Assembly (NCBI RefSeq): GCF_002150685.1
Contig: NZ_MSSW01000009.1
Span: 111,438-175,437, forward strand
Reading direction: 5' to 3'
Source: Algoriphagus antarcticus
GTDB lineage: Bacteria; Bacteroidota; Bacteroidia; Cytophagales; Cyclobacteriaceae
DNA: 64,000 nt
Shown: positions 47,601-55,490 of the stretch, in pieces
Position numbering within the stretch: the stretch's first letter is position 1
Layout: each line of letters starts with the position of its first letter
The notes under the pieces: model-generated
Database searches by the model: none
Told to the model about the DNA's origin: nothing
The model's input: only the letters and a program-made list of their open reading frames with translations
Made by a program: the position numbers and the translations under genes

Positions 47601-48441
47601 TCCAATGGGCAATTATATTCCCTTGGGACAATTGGCAAATATCACCTATCGAGCTGGTCCGGATATGATTCGGGCAGAAAACAGCTTCTTGGTAGGCTAT
47701 GTGCTTTTGGACAAAATGCCTGGTTTTGCAGAGGTAACGGTCGTCGAAGATGCGCAACGCTACCTAAAAAGTAAAATCGACTCAGGCGAATTGGTCGTTC
47801 CGGCTGGAATTCGATATGTGTTCTCGGGTTCCTACGAAAATCAGCTCCGAGCCGAGCAGCGCTTAGCGATTGTGGTTCCACTCTGTCTGATTGCGATTTT
47901 CTTGATTTTATACTTCCAATTCAAATCTGTATCCACCACCCTATTTGTATTCTCGGGCATTGCAATGGCCTTTTCCGGTGGATTCCTGATGCTTTGGTTT
48001 TATGGACAGGATTGGTTTCTGAACTTCTCCTTTTTCGGAACAGAGATGCGGGACTTATTTCAAATGAAAAGCTACAATCTCTCCGTGGCAGTTTGGGTGG
48101 GTTTTATCGCCTTGTTCGGAATAGCAACAGATGACGGAGTGGTAGTAGCCTCTTACCTCAAGCAAAGCTTTGCATCGAATAATCCACAGACAGTGACCGA
48201 AATTAGAGCCGCAGTTTTGGAGGCAGGAAGCAGGAGAATATTGCCTTGTCTGATGACCACTGCTACTACACTGCTGGCATTGATTCCGGTGCTTTCCTCC
48301 TCGGGAAGAGGTTCTGACATCATGATACCGATGGCGATTCCTTCTTTTGGAGGAATGACGATTGCCTTGATCACCTTATTCCTAGTCCCAGTTCTATATA
48401 GCTGGTGGGCTGAGCGAAAACTAAAAAATAAGAAACTATGA
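44632..48441 (+). CDS. cusA: CusA-type heavy-metal RND efflux pump
   Basis: 1269 residues; inner-membrane RND transporter for Cu(I)/Ag(I) type ions. Start MLNTIIKFFLENKLVTVLLL (TM1), then PVDAIPDIGENQQIVFTEW, TM4 with the proton-relay Asp in IAIAIGTMVDLGIILNEN, QAAEGKLFGPLAYTKSFALI, MPTTMPHSGLTENKEVLAQL (Met-rich porter segment), LQTGMRAPMGIKVYGPDLQT, and the C-terminal GIATDDGVVVASYLKQSF and ALIPVLSSSGRGSDIM. About 200 residues longer than E. coli CusA, mainly through extra helices between roughly residues 525 and 640 and a periplasmic insert with YATDADGNRLRFKT. Stop overlaps the next start by four bases. Confidence 0.93.
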   Translation: MLNTIIKFFLENKLVTVLLLLLIIAWGVVTAPFNWDTGFLPRDPVPVDAIPDIGENQQIVFTEWMGRSPQDVEDQITYPLTTSLLGLPGVKSVRSSSAFGFSSIYIIFDEDTEFYWSRSRVLEKLNSLPAGLLPDDVQPKLGPDATALGQVYWYTLEGRDADGNPAGGWDLHELRTIQDYYVRYSLTAVEGVSEVASVGGYVKEYQVDVDPTALKAYGVTLMDVMQAVRKSNLDVSANTIEVNKVDYFVRGLGYVEELSDLDQAVVKVTDNVPIRIKDVAKVNIGPQVRNMGGILDKSGSEAVGGVVIARYGDNPLAVIQGVKAEIEKLSEGLPSKTLADGRISKVTIVPFYDRSGLIFETLGTLYEAISLQILITIIVIVVMVSNLRASFLISALLPLAVLMCFIFMKYFGVDANIVALSGIAIAIGTMVDLGIILNENVLRHLEDAPEGQSKMKTVYLATTEVASAILTAVSTTIVSFLPVFTLQAAEGKLFGPLAYTKSFALISALIFTLLIMPAFSHWIFSLKSASKQRGLYLNIALIVLGPIVAFTIWSWAGWVLFAFGIANLLIHYYPERVGKYQDYIRVGITVVAISWLLTIKWLPLGVANSLLTNFIFIALIIGLVLGTFSIFLHYYPRILLWCLNNKGKFLILPIVIFLLGMNVWLGFDRVFGVFSNTADRVGWNLRATGFWSSMTHSFPGLGKEFMPSLNEGSFLLMPTTMPHSGLTENKEVLAQLDMLVTAIPEVDMVVGKAGRAETAIDPAPISMFENTINYKSEYATDADGNRLRFKTNDDGFYELQSGEFYDPSLDTPSKVNPSTMIPDEDGEYFRQWRTKIKSPDDIWNEIISVINIPGVTSSPKLQPIETRLVMLQTGMRAPMGIKVYGPDLQTIEEFGMKLERYLKEVPSVKKEAVFADRIVGKPYLELDIDREQISRYGMNVVDVQDFIETAIGGMKVSTTVEGRERFPIRVRYAREFRDDPAAIENIQVPTPMGNYIPLGQLANITYRAGPDMIRAENSFLVGYVLLDKMPGFAEVTVVEDAQRYLKSKIDSGELVVPAGIRYVFSGSYENQLRAEQRLAIVVPLCLIAIFLILYFQFKSVSTTLFVFSGIAMAFSGGFLMLWFYGQDWFLNFSFFGTEMRDLFQMKSYNLSVAVWVGFIALFGIATDDGVVVASYLKQSFASNNPQTVTEIRAAVLEAGSRRILPCLMTTATTLLALIPVLSSSGRGSDIMIPMAIPSFGGMTIALITLFLVPVLYSWWAERKLKNKKL

Positions 48442-49850
48442 GACATTTAATTTCACTTCTTCTCTTATGTAGTCTTGTGCAGTTTGCTTCAGCACAAAGC
48501 TTGGATGAGTACTTGGTCAAGGCGGCGGAAAATAATCCCGAGCTAAAAGCCTACTACAACGAATACTTGGCCGCGTCGGAGATTGGCAATCAAGTCAGTC
48601 TTCCCGATCCTGAACTTCAGGTAGGTGTCTTCTTTCGACCCATGGAGCGATTTATGGGAAATCAGCAAGCAGATATTCGCCTAATGCAGATGTTTCCTTG
48701 GTTCGGTATGCTGAAAGCGCAAGAGTCCGAAGCTGATCAAATGGCTTTAGCGCGCTACCAGCTTTTCTTGGATGCCAAAAACAACCTGTTTTACCAATTC
48801 AAAACCTCTTGGTATGCATTGGCAGAATTGGAGCAGGAAATCCGAATCGCCGAAGAAAATCTCGAAATCCTTCGCAAATACGAGCGAATGGCATTGATCC
48901 GCTTCGAAAGTGCAGCGACTTCGTCTTCAAGCCCAAGCTCCACGCCTATGGCTTCTTCGCCAAGTGCTAGTTTTTCCACAGGTTCAGGTGGAGTGAATAC
49001 CATGGGAAATCAAACTCAGGGCATGTTCAGTCAAGCGAAATCTTCCGCAATGGCTTCACCCGCGGCTATGGGATCCACTGGCCCGGGCATGACCGATGTG
49101 CTGAGAATTCGTCTTCAAATCAATACGTTGGAAAATGATCTGGAATTGCTGAACGCTAATAAGCTTCCGCTTCAGGTGGAATTAAATAAACTGATGAATT
49201 CCCCTAGGGAAGCTCAGATTTCTACTCCGGAACCTTTGATTTCATTTGCTATGAATCTGGAAAAACAGGCTATCCTAGATAGTATCACTACCAATAACCC
49301 CATGTTAGCGATGTACGATGCGGAGCTTTTGGCACTGGAATCTCAAAAGCGCATGGCCAAACTGGACGGAAGACCGATGTTTGGTGCCGGAGTGAATTAT
49401 ATGCCATTTCAGGCCAGAATTGAGGACGGCATGTCCATGGGTGGCAATGATATGATTATGCCCATGGTGACGATGACCTTGCCTATTTACAGAAAGAAAA
49501 CCACTGCTAAAATCAAAGAAGCTGAACTCCGTCAGGAAGCGGTTCGGTTCAAGAAAGGAAATACGCTCAACCAACTGGAAATCGGTTGGTCAAAAGCAAT
49601 TCGTGATTTGGAGGATGCTAATCGAAAAGTAGCACTATATGAGTCGCAGCTGGACTTGGCTAATCAAAACCTCAGCCTTCTGCTGACTGCTTACGCTACC
49701 AATGGGCAAGATTTCGAAGAAGTCCTCAGAGCCCAGCAACTGATACTGGACTATGAGTTTTCGAAGATCGGTGCCATCACCAGACAATATACTTCCCTAG
49801 CCATGCTGGACATGCTTTCAGCTACTGGGGTTCAACCTTATTCTAATTAA
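48438..49850 (+). CDS. TolC-family outer-membrane channel of the copper pump
   Basis: 470 residues with signal peptide (LISLLLLCSLVQFASAQ). The repeated outer-membrane efflux helices start SLDEYLVKAAENNPELKAYY and later SITTNNPMLAMYDAELLALE, with NQVSLPDPELQVGVFF at the family's conserved turn. Between the halves there is an unusual Ser/Pro/Met-rich linker (about residues 155-215: ATSSSSPSSTPMASSPSASF, MGNQTQGMFSQAKSS). This Met/Ser insert is not part of the TolC barrel and might bind Cu or Ag. It is the exit channel for the CusA pump; start overlaps the cusA stop and the adaptor begins four bases after. Confidence 0.9.
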   Translation: MRHLISLLLLCSLVQFASAQSLDEYLVKAAENNPELKAYYNEYLAASEIGNQVSLPDPELQVGVFFRPMERFMGNQQADIRLMQMFPWFGMLKAQESEADQMALARYQLFLDAKNNLFYQFKTSWYALAELEQEIRIAEENLEILRKYERMALIRFESAATSSSSPSSTPMASSPSASFSTGSGGVNTMGNQTQGMFSQAKSSAMASPAAMGSTGPGMTDVLRIRLQINTLENDLELLNANKLPLQVELNKLMNSPREAQISTPEPLISFAMNLEKQAILDSITTNNPMLAMYDAELLALESQKRMAKLDGRPMFGAGVNYMPFQARIEDGMSMGGNDMIMPMVTMTLPIYRKKTTAKIKEAELRQEAVRFKKGNTLNQLEIGWSKAIRDLEDANRKVALYESQLDLANQNLSLLLTAYATNGQDFEEVLRAQQLILDYEFSKIGAITRQYTSLAMLDMLSATGVQPYSN

Positions 49851-49854
49851 TCAC

Positions 49855-51636
49855 ATGGAAACTAAAACTAGAAAGTTATACCTATTTGGTGGTTTATTGC
49901 TTATCCTCGGGATCACGATCGGCTGGCTGATCAGTCCTTCTGCACCTGAAACTGTCGATGCAGAACACAACCACGGCGTAGAAGCCTTGGCCGATCAAAT
50001 CTGGACTTGCTCCATGCATCCACAAATAAAATTGAATGAACCGGGCGATTGTCCCATTTGTGGAATGGATTTGATTCCTGTCGCTACCGCGAAATCTTCT
50101 GGATCTACTAACCCGATGGTGCATGAGATGACAGCGGAGGCAATTGCCATGGCCAATGTTCAAACCTCCATCGTAGGTGGAATGAACAGCGATGGCGAAA
50201 TCAGCCTGACTGGGAAAATTCAAGCTGATGAACGACAGAATGCTTCCGTTACGGCAAAATTTCCCGGTCGAATAGAAAAGCTATTTGTGAGTTTTACGGG
50301 AGAAAAGGTGAAAGTCGGTCAACGTCTTGCCTCGATCTATTCGCCTGAGTTGGTTACTGCTCAAAAAGAGCTTTTGGAAGCTGCGAAAACGAGGTCAGTT
50401 TTCCCCGAATTGTACCAAGCAGCTCGCGAAAAATTAAGGCTTTGGAAATTATCAGAGGCGCAAATTACAACTATCGAAAATACCGGAACGCCAAAGACTG
50501 AGTTTGAAGTCTTGGCCGAACATAGCGGTGTGGTGACTCAGCGAAATATTGCCGTAGGTGATTATGTAAACACAGGTACAGTTCTTTTCAACATTGTGGA
50601 TCTGGATAAAATCTGGGTGATGCTGGATGCGTATGAATCGGATTTACCGATGGTAGCTGTGGGTAATCCGATTTCATTCACTGCTGCGGGGATTCCCGGT
50701 CAAACCTATCAAGCGAAAGTCACTTACATCGATCCGATTTTGAACCCGGCGACTCGAGCGGCATCGCTTCGCGCAGAACTGAATAATCCCGGAGGAAAGC
50801 TGCTGCCTGAGATGTTTGTCTCAGCAAAAGTGAAAACCAATTCGAAGTCTCAAAATGCGGGGATTGCGATCCCTCGTACGGCTTTACTTTGGTCGGGCAA
50901 GCGTTCCATAGTTTATGTCAAAGTCCCTAATTCCGAATATCCTGCTTATGAAATGCGGGAGATTACCATCGGTTCAAAAATAGGCGATATGTATGCTGTG
51001 GAGGCAGGTTTGGAGATTGGTGAAGAGATCGTGACCAATGGTGCTTTTGCAATTGATGCTGCTTCGCAATTGGCTGGAGGCTATAGTATGATGAATCGAC
51101 CGGAAACAAAGACGATGGAAGTTTCTTCGGCTTTTCAATCCCAATTGACTCAACTGACCGAGGAGTATTTCAAGGTAAAGAACAGTTTGGTCAATGACGA
51201 CGCACCGGCGACTCAGAAAGCCGCTGCTGCAATACAAACCAGTCTTTCAAAAGTGGATATGAATTTGGTCAAAGGCCCAGCTCATGAGCTATGGATGTCG
51301 ATCCGAAGTGAGGTCGAAAAAGCTGCTGGAATGATGTCAAAAGAAACCGATATCGAAAAACAACGAACGCACTTTGCTCCGCTTTCCCAAGCTTTTCTGG
51401 ATTTAACAGAGACTTTTGGACTTACTAAAGACAAGGTTTATAAGGAGTTTTGCCCGATGGCTTTTGACAATAAAGGAGCCTTTTGGCTAAGTGAATCAGA
51501 ACAGATCCGCAACCCTTATTATGGGAAAGCAATGCTTACATGTGGTGAGGTGAAAGCGACTTATCTGAAAGGTCAGCCGGTGATGGATTTTACTGGCACC
51601 AATGCTGTACCTAGTTCGGGGGAGCATAGGCATTAG
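49855..51636 (+). CDS. cusB: CusB-type periplasmic adaptor with HMBD and DUF3347 domains
   Basis: 593 residues. N-terminal anchor ([18 protein letters not shown]), then a heavy-metal-binding domain [20 protein letters not shown] and CGMDLIPV (Cys/Met ligands, residues 49-75). The membrane-fusion body is [16 protein letters not shown], the lipoyl half-motif [20 protein letters not shown] and the barrel [20 protein letters not shown]. The C-terminal 190 residues are DUF3347-like, ending in [39 protein letters not shown]. It joins CusA to the TolC channel; the extra C-terminal domain has the same CPM..NPYYG..TC motif as the gene at 60217 and may deliver or sense metal. Confidence 0.92.
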   Translation: METKTRKLYLFGGLLLILGITIGWLISPSAPETVDAEHNHGVEALADQIWTCSMHPQIKLNEPGDCPICGMDLIPVATAKSSGSTNPMVHEMTAEAIAMANVQTSIVGGMNSDGEISLTGKIQADERQNASVTAKFPGRIEKLFVSFTGEKVKVGQRLASIYSPELVTAQKELLEAAKTRSVFPELYQAAREKLRLWKLSEAQITTIENTGTPKTEFEVLAEHSGVVTQRNIAVGDYVNTGTVLFNIVDLDKIWVMLDAYESDLPMVAVGNPISFTAAGIPGQTYQAKVTYIDPILNPATRAASLRAELNNPGGKLLPEMFVSAKVKTNSKSQNAGIAIPRTALLWSGKRSIVYVKVPNSEYPAYEMREITIGSKIGDMYAVEAGLEIGEEIVTNGAFAIDAASQLAGGYSMMNRPETKTMEVSSAFQSQLTQLTEEYFKVKNSLVNDDAPATQKAAAAIQTSLSKVDMNLVKGPAHELWMSIRSEVEKAAGMMSKETDIEKQRTHFAPLSQAFLDLTETFGLTKDKVYKEFCPMAFDNKGAFWLSESEQIRNPYYGKAMLTCGEVKATYLKGQPVMDFTGTNAVPSSGEHRH

Positions 51637-52249
51637 GCAGTGGGCAGGGGGCAGGGGGCAGTCGGCAGTGGGCAGTTTGCAGTAGGCAGTCTTCAGTGGG
51701 CAGTGGGCAGTTTGCAGTCGGCAGTTTGCAGTCGGCAGTCGGCAGTTTGCAGTGGGCAGTCGGCAGTTTGCAGTCGGCAGTTTGCAGTGGGCAGTGGGCA
51801 GTGGGCAGTGGGCAGTCTTCAGTCATCAGTGGGCAGTCTTCAGTGGGCAGTCATCAGTGGGCAGTGGGCAGTCTTCAGTGGGCAGTCATCAGTGGGCAGT
51901 GGGCAGTCTTCAGTGGGCAGTCGGCAGTCTTCAGTTTGCAGAAAGCAGTGGGCAGGCGGCAGTCCCGATTGCTTTCGGGATCAGTTTGCAGAAAGCAGTG
52001 GGCAGTTGGGAGAAAACGGACTTCAGGCATCGATCATCGGTCATCGGTCATGTAGCATCGGTCACCTAACATTGGGCACCGGGCATCGATCATCGGTCAT
52101 TTAGCATCGGTCACCTAACATTGGGCACCGGGCATCGATCATCGGACATTTAGCATCGGTCACCTAACATCGGTCATCAAGCATCGGTCATTTAGCATCG
52201 GACATCGGTCATCTAGCATCGGTCATCCAGCACCTGACACAAAACATTA
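51637..52249. repeat. heptanucleotide repeat array (two unit types)
   Basis: From the adaptor stop to just before the DUF305 gene the DNA has a 7-base period. The first half (about 51640-51960) is made of NNNCAGT units: GGGCAGT, CGGCAGT, TTGCAGT, CTTCAGT, CATCAGT in mixed order, more than 40 copies. The second half (about 52025-52240) has CATCGGT-type units, with a higher-order unit of 49-56 bases repeated (GCATCGA, TCATCGG, TCATTTA, GCATCGG, TCACCTA, ACATTGG, GCACCGG). Between them sits a CCCGATTGCTTTCGGGA palindrome (51963-51980). All plus-strand frames of the first half are open by chance; no protein is proposed. Confidence 0.93.
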
Positions 52250-52268
52250 ACTTAAACCAACCCAAACC

Positions 52269-52727
52269 ATGAAAAACAAATCCTATCAAAAATTCGCATT
52301 GATGATGGCAGTTTCTTTTGTCATCATGTATGGCGTGATGTTTTTAAATGCTGACATTTTCGATCATGTCATGCTTAGCACGACCAGAACTTACATGACC
52401 ATTTTGATGATCGCTCCTATGGCGATTTCGATGATGTTTTTTATGTGGGGAATGTATGAGAATAAGAAAGCCAATTACATCATCATCGCTTCGGCTTTGG
52501 TGATTTTCCTGGCCACCTTGACCATGCTTAGAAATCAAACTTTGATTGCTGATGTACAATGGATGAAAGCGATGATCCCACATCATTCCTCGGCGATTAT
52601 GGTCAGTCAAAAAGCTCACTTACAAGATCCGGAAGCACAAAAGTTGGCTCAGGATATAATCGAAGCGCAGAAAAAAGAAATCGCTCAAATGGAAGCGATG
52701 ATACAAAGATTACAGAATCAAGACTAA
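52269..52727 (+). CDS. DUF305 family membrane protein
   Basis: 152 residues; paralogue of the protein at 42866. Hydrophobic helices FALMMAVSFVIMYGVMFLNA, TYMTILMIAPMAISMMFFMW and YIIIASALVIFLATLTML, then WMKAMIPHHSSAIMVSQKAH and the AQKKEIAQMEAMIQRLQ helix. MIPHH residues are plausible copper/silver ligands. It lies between the heptamer array and the multicopper oxidase (start 6 bases after its stop), so it is probably cotranscribed with the latter. Confidence 0.88.
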   Translation: MKNKSYQKFALMMAVSFVIMYGVMFLNADIFDHVMLSTTRTYMTILMIAPMAISMMFFMWGMYENKKANYIIIASALVIFLATLTMLRNQTLIADVQWMKAMIPHHSSAIMVSQKAHLQDPEAQKLAQDIIEAQKKEIAQMEAMIQRLQNQD

Positions 52728-52732
52728 AAATC

Positions 52733-55234
52733 ATGACCAATAAGACAGACAAATTCCTTAAAAATGTTGCGCTGCTTATATCGTTGTGCTTTGTACAAGC
52801 GATCGCAATAGCCGAACAGGTCCCGACCGATACCGCTGTTTACACACTTACTCTTAAGCAGGAAATGGTCTCCAAAACTGGAAAACCAGTTGCTGCAATG
52901 ACAGTAAACGATGGTATTCCGGGTCCTACGCTCACTTTTCAGGAAGGCGGCTATGCAGTCATCTATGTCAAAAACGAGATGGACGTAGAGACCTCTGTGC
53001 ACTGGCACGGGATCTTGCTTCCAAATTTCTTTGATGGGGTTCCCTACCTCACCACTCCTCCTATTATGCCGGGAGAGACTCAGAAATATGAATTTCCTTT
53101 GATTCAATCCGGTACCTATTGGTATCATTCGCACACGATGCTGCAAGAGCAAAGTGGAGTCTATGGATCTATAATAATTGAGCCCAAAGAAAAAACTTTG
53201 GAATACGATTCGGATCTGGTGATCCTGCTTTCCGACTGGACTGAACAGAAACCAATGAACGTCTTGCGAAATCTAAAGCGGGGAAATGAATGGTATAATA
53301 TCAAAAAAGGAACGGCCACTCCATTAAGCATGGTGATTGGCAGAGGCGGGTTTGGAGCCCAGCTCAACTTCTGGAAGCAGCGGATGGAAGGAGCCGACAT
53401 CGCTGATATTTATTACGATGCATTTTTAAATAATGGCCAGATCACCACCGAATATCCCGAATTTAAACCGGGAGATAAAGTTCGGGTTCGAATGATCAAC
53501 GGTTCGGCTTCCTCTCAATTTTGGTTGACATTTGGAGGAAAAGATCCCCTTTTGGTTTCTGCAGATGGCTTGAATGTAGCCCCGATTTCCCGAAACAAAA
53601 CTTTTATCGCCATAGCTGAGACCTACGATTTTATCGTGACCATTCCCCCAGCTGGAAAAATAGAAATCCGAGCCATGGCACAAGATGGTTCAGGAACAAC
53701 CTCAGCGTTCCTTGGAAGTGGCAATGCCATCTTAGCACCAGTGTTACCACGTCCTGATAAGATCGGGATGATGATGAAAATGGCGGAAATGGATATGCGA
53801 ATGGGCGCACCGGCTATGAAATTTAATCCTTCCGAGGAAAAACCACAGGAAATGATGGAAACCTGGGGCATGCAAATGGACGGCAAGATGAAAGGGATGA
53901 AAATGGATCATTCAGGAATGGGCCATTCCAAAATGAAAAAGGAACCAGAGACCAAGCCTGCAATGAAAATGTCCGATAAGGACAGTAGCATGATGCAGAT
54001 GGATCACTCAGGCATGGACCACTCCAAAATGAAAAAGGAACCAGAGTCCAAGCCTGCAATGAAAATGTCCGATAAGGACAGTAGCATGATGCAGATGGAT
54101 CACTCAGGCATGGACCACTCCAAAATGAAACCTAATGAATCCAAGGAAAAGACCATGTCGAACGATCAGAAGATGGGAATGAATGATTCGATGGGACAAA
54201 TGCCAGGAATGGACATGTTTGCAGAATATAATTACGATTACTTGAAAGCCGTCGAGAAAACCGACTTCGATGAAGATATCCCGGTCAATGAAGTACTGCT
54301 TAATCTCACTGGAAATATGTGGCGATACATCTGGAGCATGAACGGTGTGCCTCTCTCCGAAGCTGATCAGATTAAAATCAAAGGTGGAGAAGTTACCCGA
54401 ATCACCTTGAACAATCTCACCATGATGCACCACCCGATGCACTTGCACGGCCATTTTTTCCGAGTGATCAATGATAAAGGAGAATATTCCCCACTGAAAC
54501 ACACCGTCAATGTTCCCCCGATGCAAAAAATCACCATCGAGTTTGAAGGAACAGAATACGGTGACTGGTTTTTTCACTGCCATGTATTATATCACATGAT
54601 GGGTGGTATGGCTCGGGTGTTCTCCTACGATACACCGAGAGATCCAAGATTAAAACCATTCCCATTGAATAAGTTGCTCCAAGAAGGAAATCATTTTTAC
54701 AATTGGGGAACTGCCGAGGTCGCCTCCCACATGACTGAGATCAACATTATGTCCTCGAATATTCGGAATCAATTCAATCTGAATATGGAATATGGCTACA
54801 ATCAGAATATGGAGGCAGAGTTTACTTATGAGCGATATTTGTATGATTATTTCAGGGTTTTTGCCGGAGTGAATGTGGAAAATGAAATCCCGGAAAGTCT
54901 GGATGAAATCAGCACCACCGCCATCGTTGGTATTCGCTTTCTGACTCCTTACCTCTTCAACCTTGATGTGAGACTGGATCACAAACTCAGACCGGAAATT
55001 AGAATTGATCGGGAAATCATGATTTTCCCACGCACCTCAATCTTCGGAGTATATGAATATCAAATGGATTTCGGCTTGACCAATACATTACCTGAAATTG
55101 GTGAAAATGCTGACTACAAGGGAGAAACCACCTGGTCTGCCGGGGTCAGTTACATCTTCACGAGAAATTTCTCCGTCATGGGTAGCTATGACAATCGCTT
55201 TGGAGCCGGTGGAGGATTGACGGTTCGGTTTTAA
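52733..55234 (+). CDS. copA: multicopper oxidase fused to CopB-like outer-membrane domain
   Basis: 833 residues from ATG 52733. Signal peptide (FLKNVALLISLCFVQAIAIA), three cupredoxin domains with copper sites SVHWHGILLPNF (near residue 89), GTYWYHSHTMLQEQ (near 128), MMHHPMHLHGHFFRV (near 566) and WFFHCHVLYHMMGGM (near 614). A Met/His-rich linker (about 350-500) contains two copies of a 32-residue, 96-bp tandem repeat (MKKEPE, SMMQMDHSGMDHSKM). The last 150 residues (TYERYLYDYFRVFAGVNVEN, FNLDVRLDHKLRPEIRIDRE, FGVYEYQMDFGLTN) resemble the C-terminal beta-barrel of copper protein CopB. Likely oxidises Cu(I) in the periplasm; the fused part suggests outer-membrane attachment. Confidence 0.92.
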   Translation: MTNKTDKFLKNVALLISLCFVQAIAIAEQVPTDTAVYTLTLKQEMVSKTGKPVAAMTVNDGIPGPTLTFQEGGYAVIYVKNEMDVETSVHWHGILLPNFFDGVPYLTTPPIMPGETQKYEFPLIQSGTYWYHSHTMLQEQSGVYGSIIIEPKEKTLEYDSDLVILLSDWTEQKPMNVLRNLKRGNEWYNIKKGTATPLSMVIGRGGFGAQLNFWKQRMEGADIADIYYDAFLNNGQITTEYPEFKPGDKVRVRMINGSASSQFWLTFGGKDPLLVSADGLNVAPISRNKTFIAIAETYDFIVTIPPAGKIEIRAMAQDGSGTTSAFLGSGNAILAPVLPRPDKIGMMMKMAEMDMRMGAPAMKFNPSEEKPQEMMETWGMQMDGKMKGMKMDHSGMGHSKMKKEPETKPAMKMSDKDSSMMQMDHSGMDHSKMKKEPESKPAMKMSDKDSSMMQMDHSGMDHSKMKPNESKEKTMSNDQKMGMNDSMGQMPGMDMFAEYNYDYLKAVEKTDFDEDIPVNEVLLNLTGNMWRYIWSMNGVPLSEADQIKIKGGEVTRITLNNLTMMHHPMHLHGHFFRVINDKGEYSPLKHTVNVPPMQKITIEFEGTEYGDWFFHCHVLYHMMGGMARVFSYDTPRDPRLKPFPLNKLLQEGNHFYNWGTAEVASHMTEINIMSSNIRNQFNLNMEYGYNQNMEAEFTYERYLYDYFRVFAGVNVENEIPESLDEISTTAIVGIRFLTPYLFNLDVRLDHKLRPEIRIDREIMIFPRTSIFGVYEYQMDFGLTNTLPEIGENADYKGETTWSAGVSYIFTRNFSVMGSYDNRFGAGGGLTVRF

Positions 55235-55316
55235 TGGATAATTTTTCACAAATCAATAAACCTTAGTATGGATCATGACTCCTCTTACCATCAACATGTA
55301 TATAATTCTTAATTAG

Positions 55317-55436
55317 ATGACAGCAATGATCTCGCACCAATCTTCTACAATTAAGTTCAGTCAAAAAGCTCCTTTCAACGACTCCGAACCAATCGAACTG
55401 GCGATAGATGAAATTGAAACACCTAAAAAAAAATAG
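55317..55436 (+). CDS. possible small protein, 39 residues
   Basis: The ATG at 55317 opens a clean frame: MTAMISHQSSTIKFSQKAPF, then PIELAIDEIETPKKK and stop. No signal peptide, no homology recognised. It lies in the 256-base gap between the oxidase and the permease. Reported only because start, stop and composition look gene-like. Confidence 0.3.
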   Translation: MTAMISHQSSTIKFSQKAPFNDSEPIELAIDEIETPKKK

Positions 55437-55490
55437 ATTAGATGGAGGCGATTTTCAAAAGATTAGAAATCCCGTCAAACCCAAATAATT

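Noticed and set aside
51611..51826. Cys/Pro-rich minus-strand frame (PLPTAHCPL pattern).
   Set aside because: It is the reverse complement of the heptamer array and has no independent coding signal.
51640..52104. Three long overlapping plus-strand frames ([13 protein letters not shown]) in the spacer before the DUF305 gene.
   Set aside because: They are products of a 7-base repeat that lacks stops in every frame; all three frames give the same low-complexity pattern.
52559..52732. 58-codon N-terminal extension of the multicopper oxidase.
   Set aside because: It overlaps the DUF305 gene in another frame and precedes the signal peptide, so ATG 52733 is chosen.
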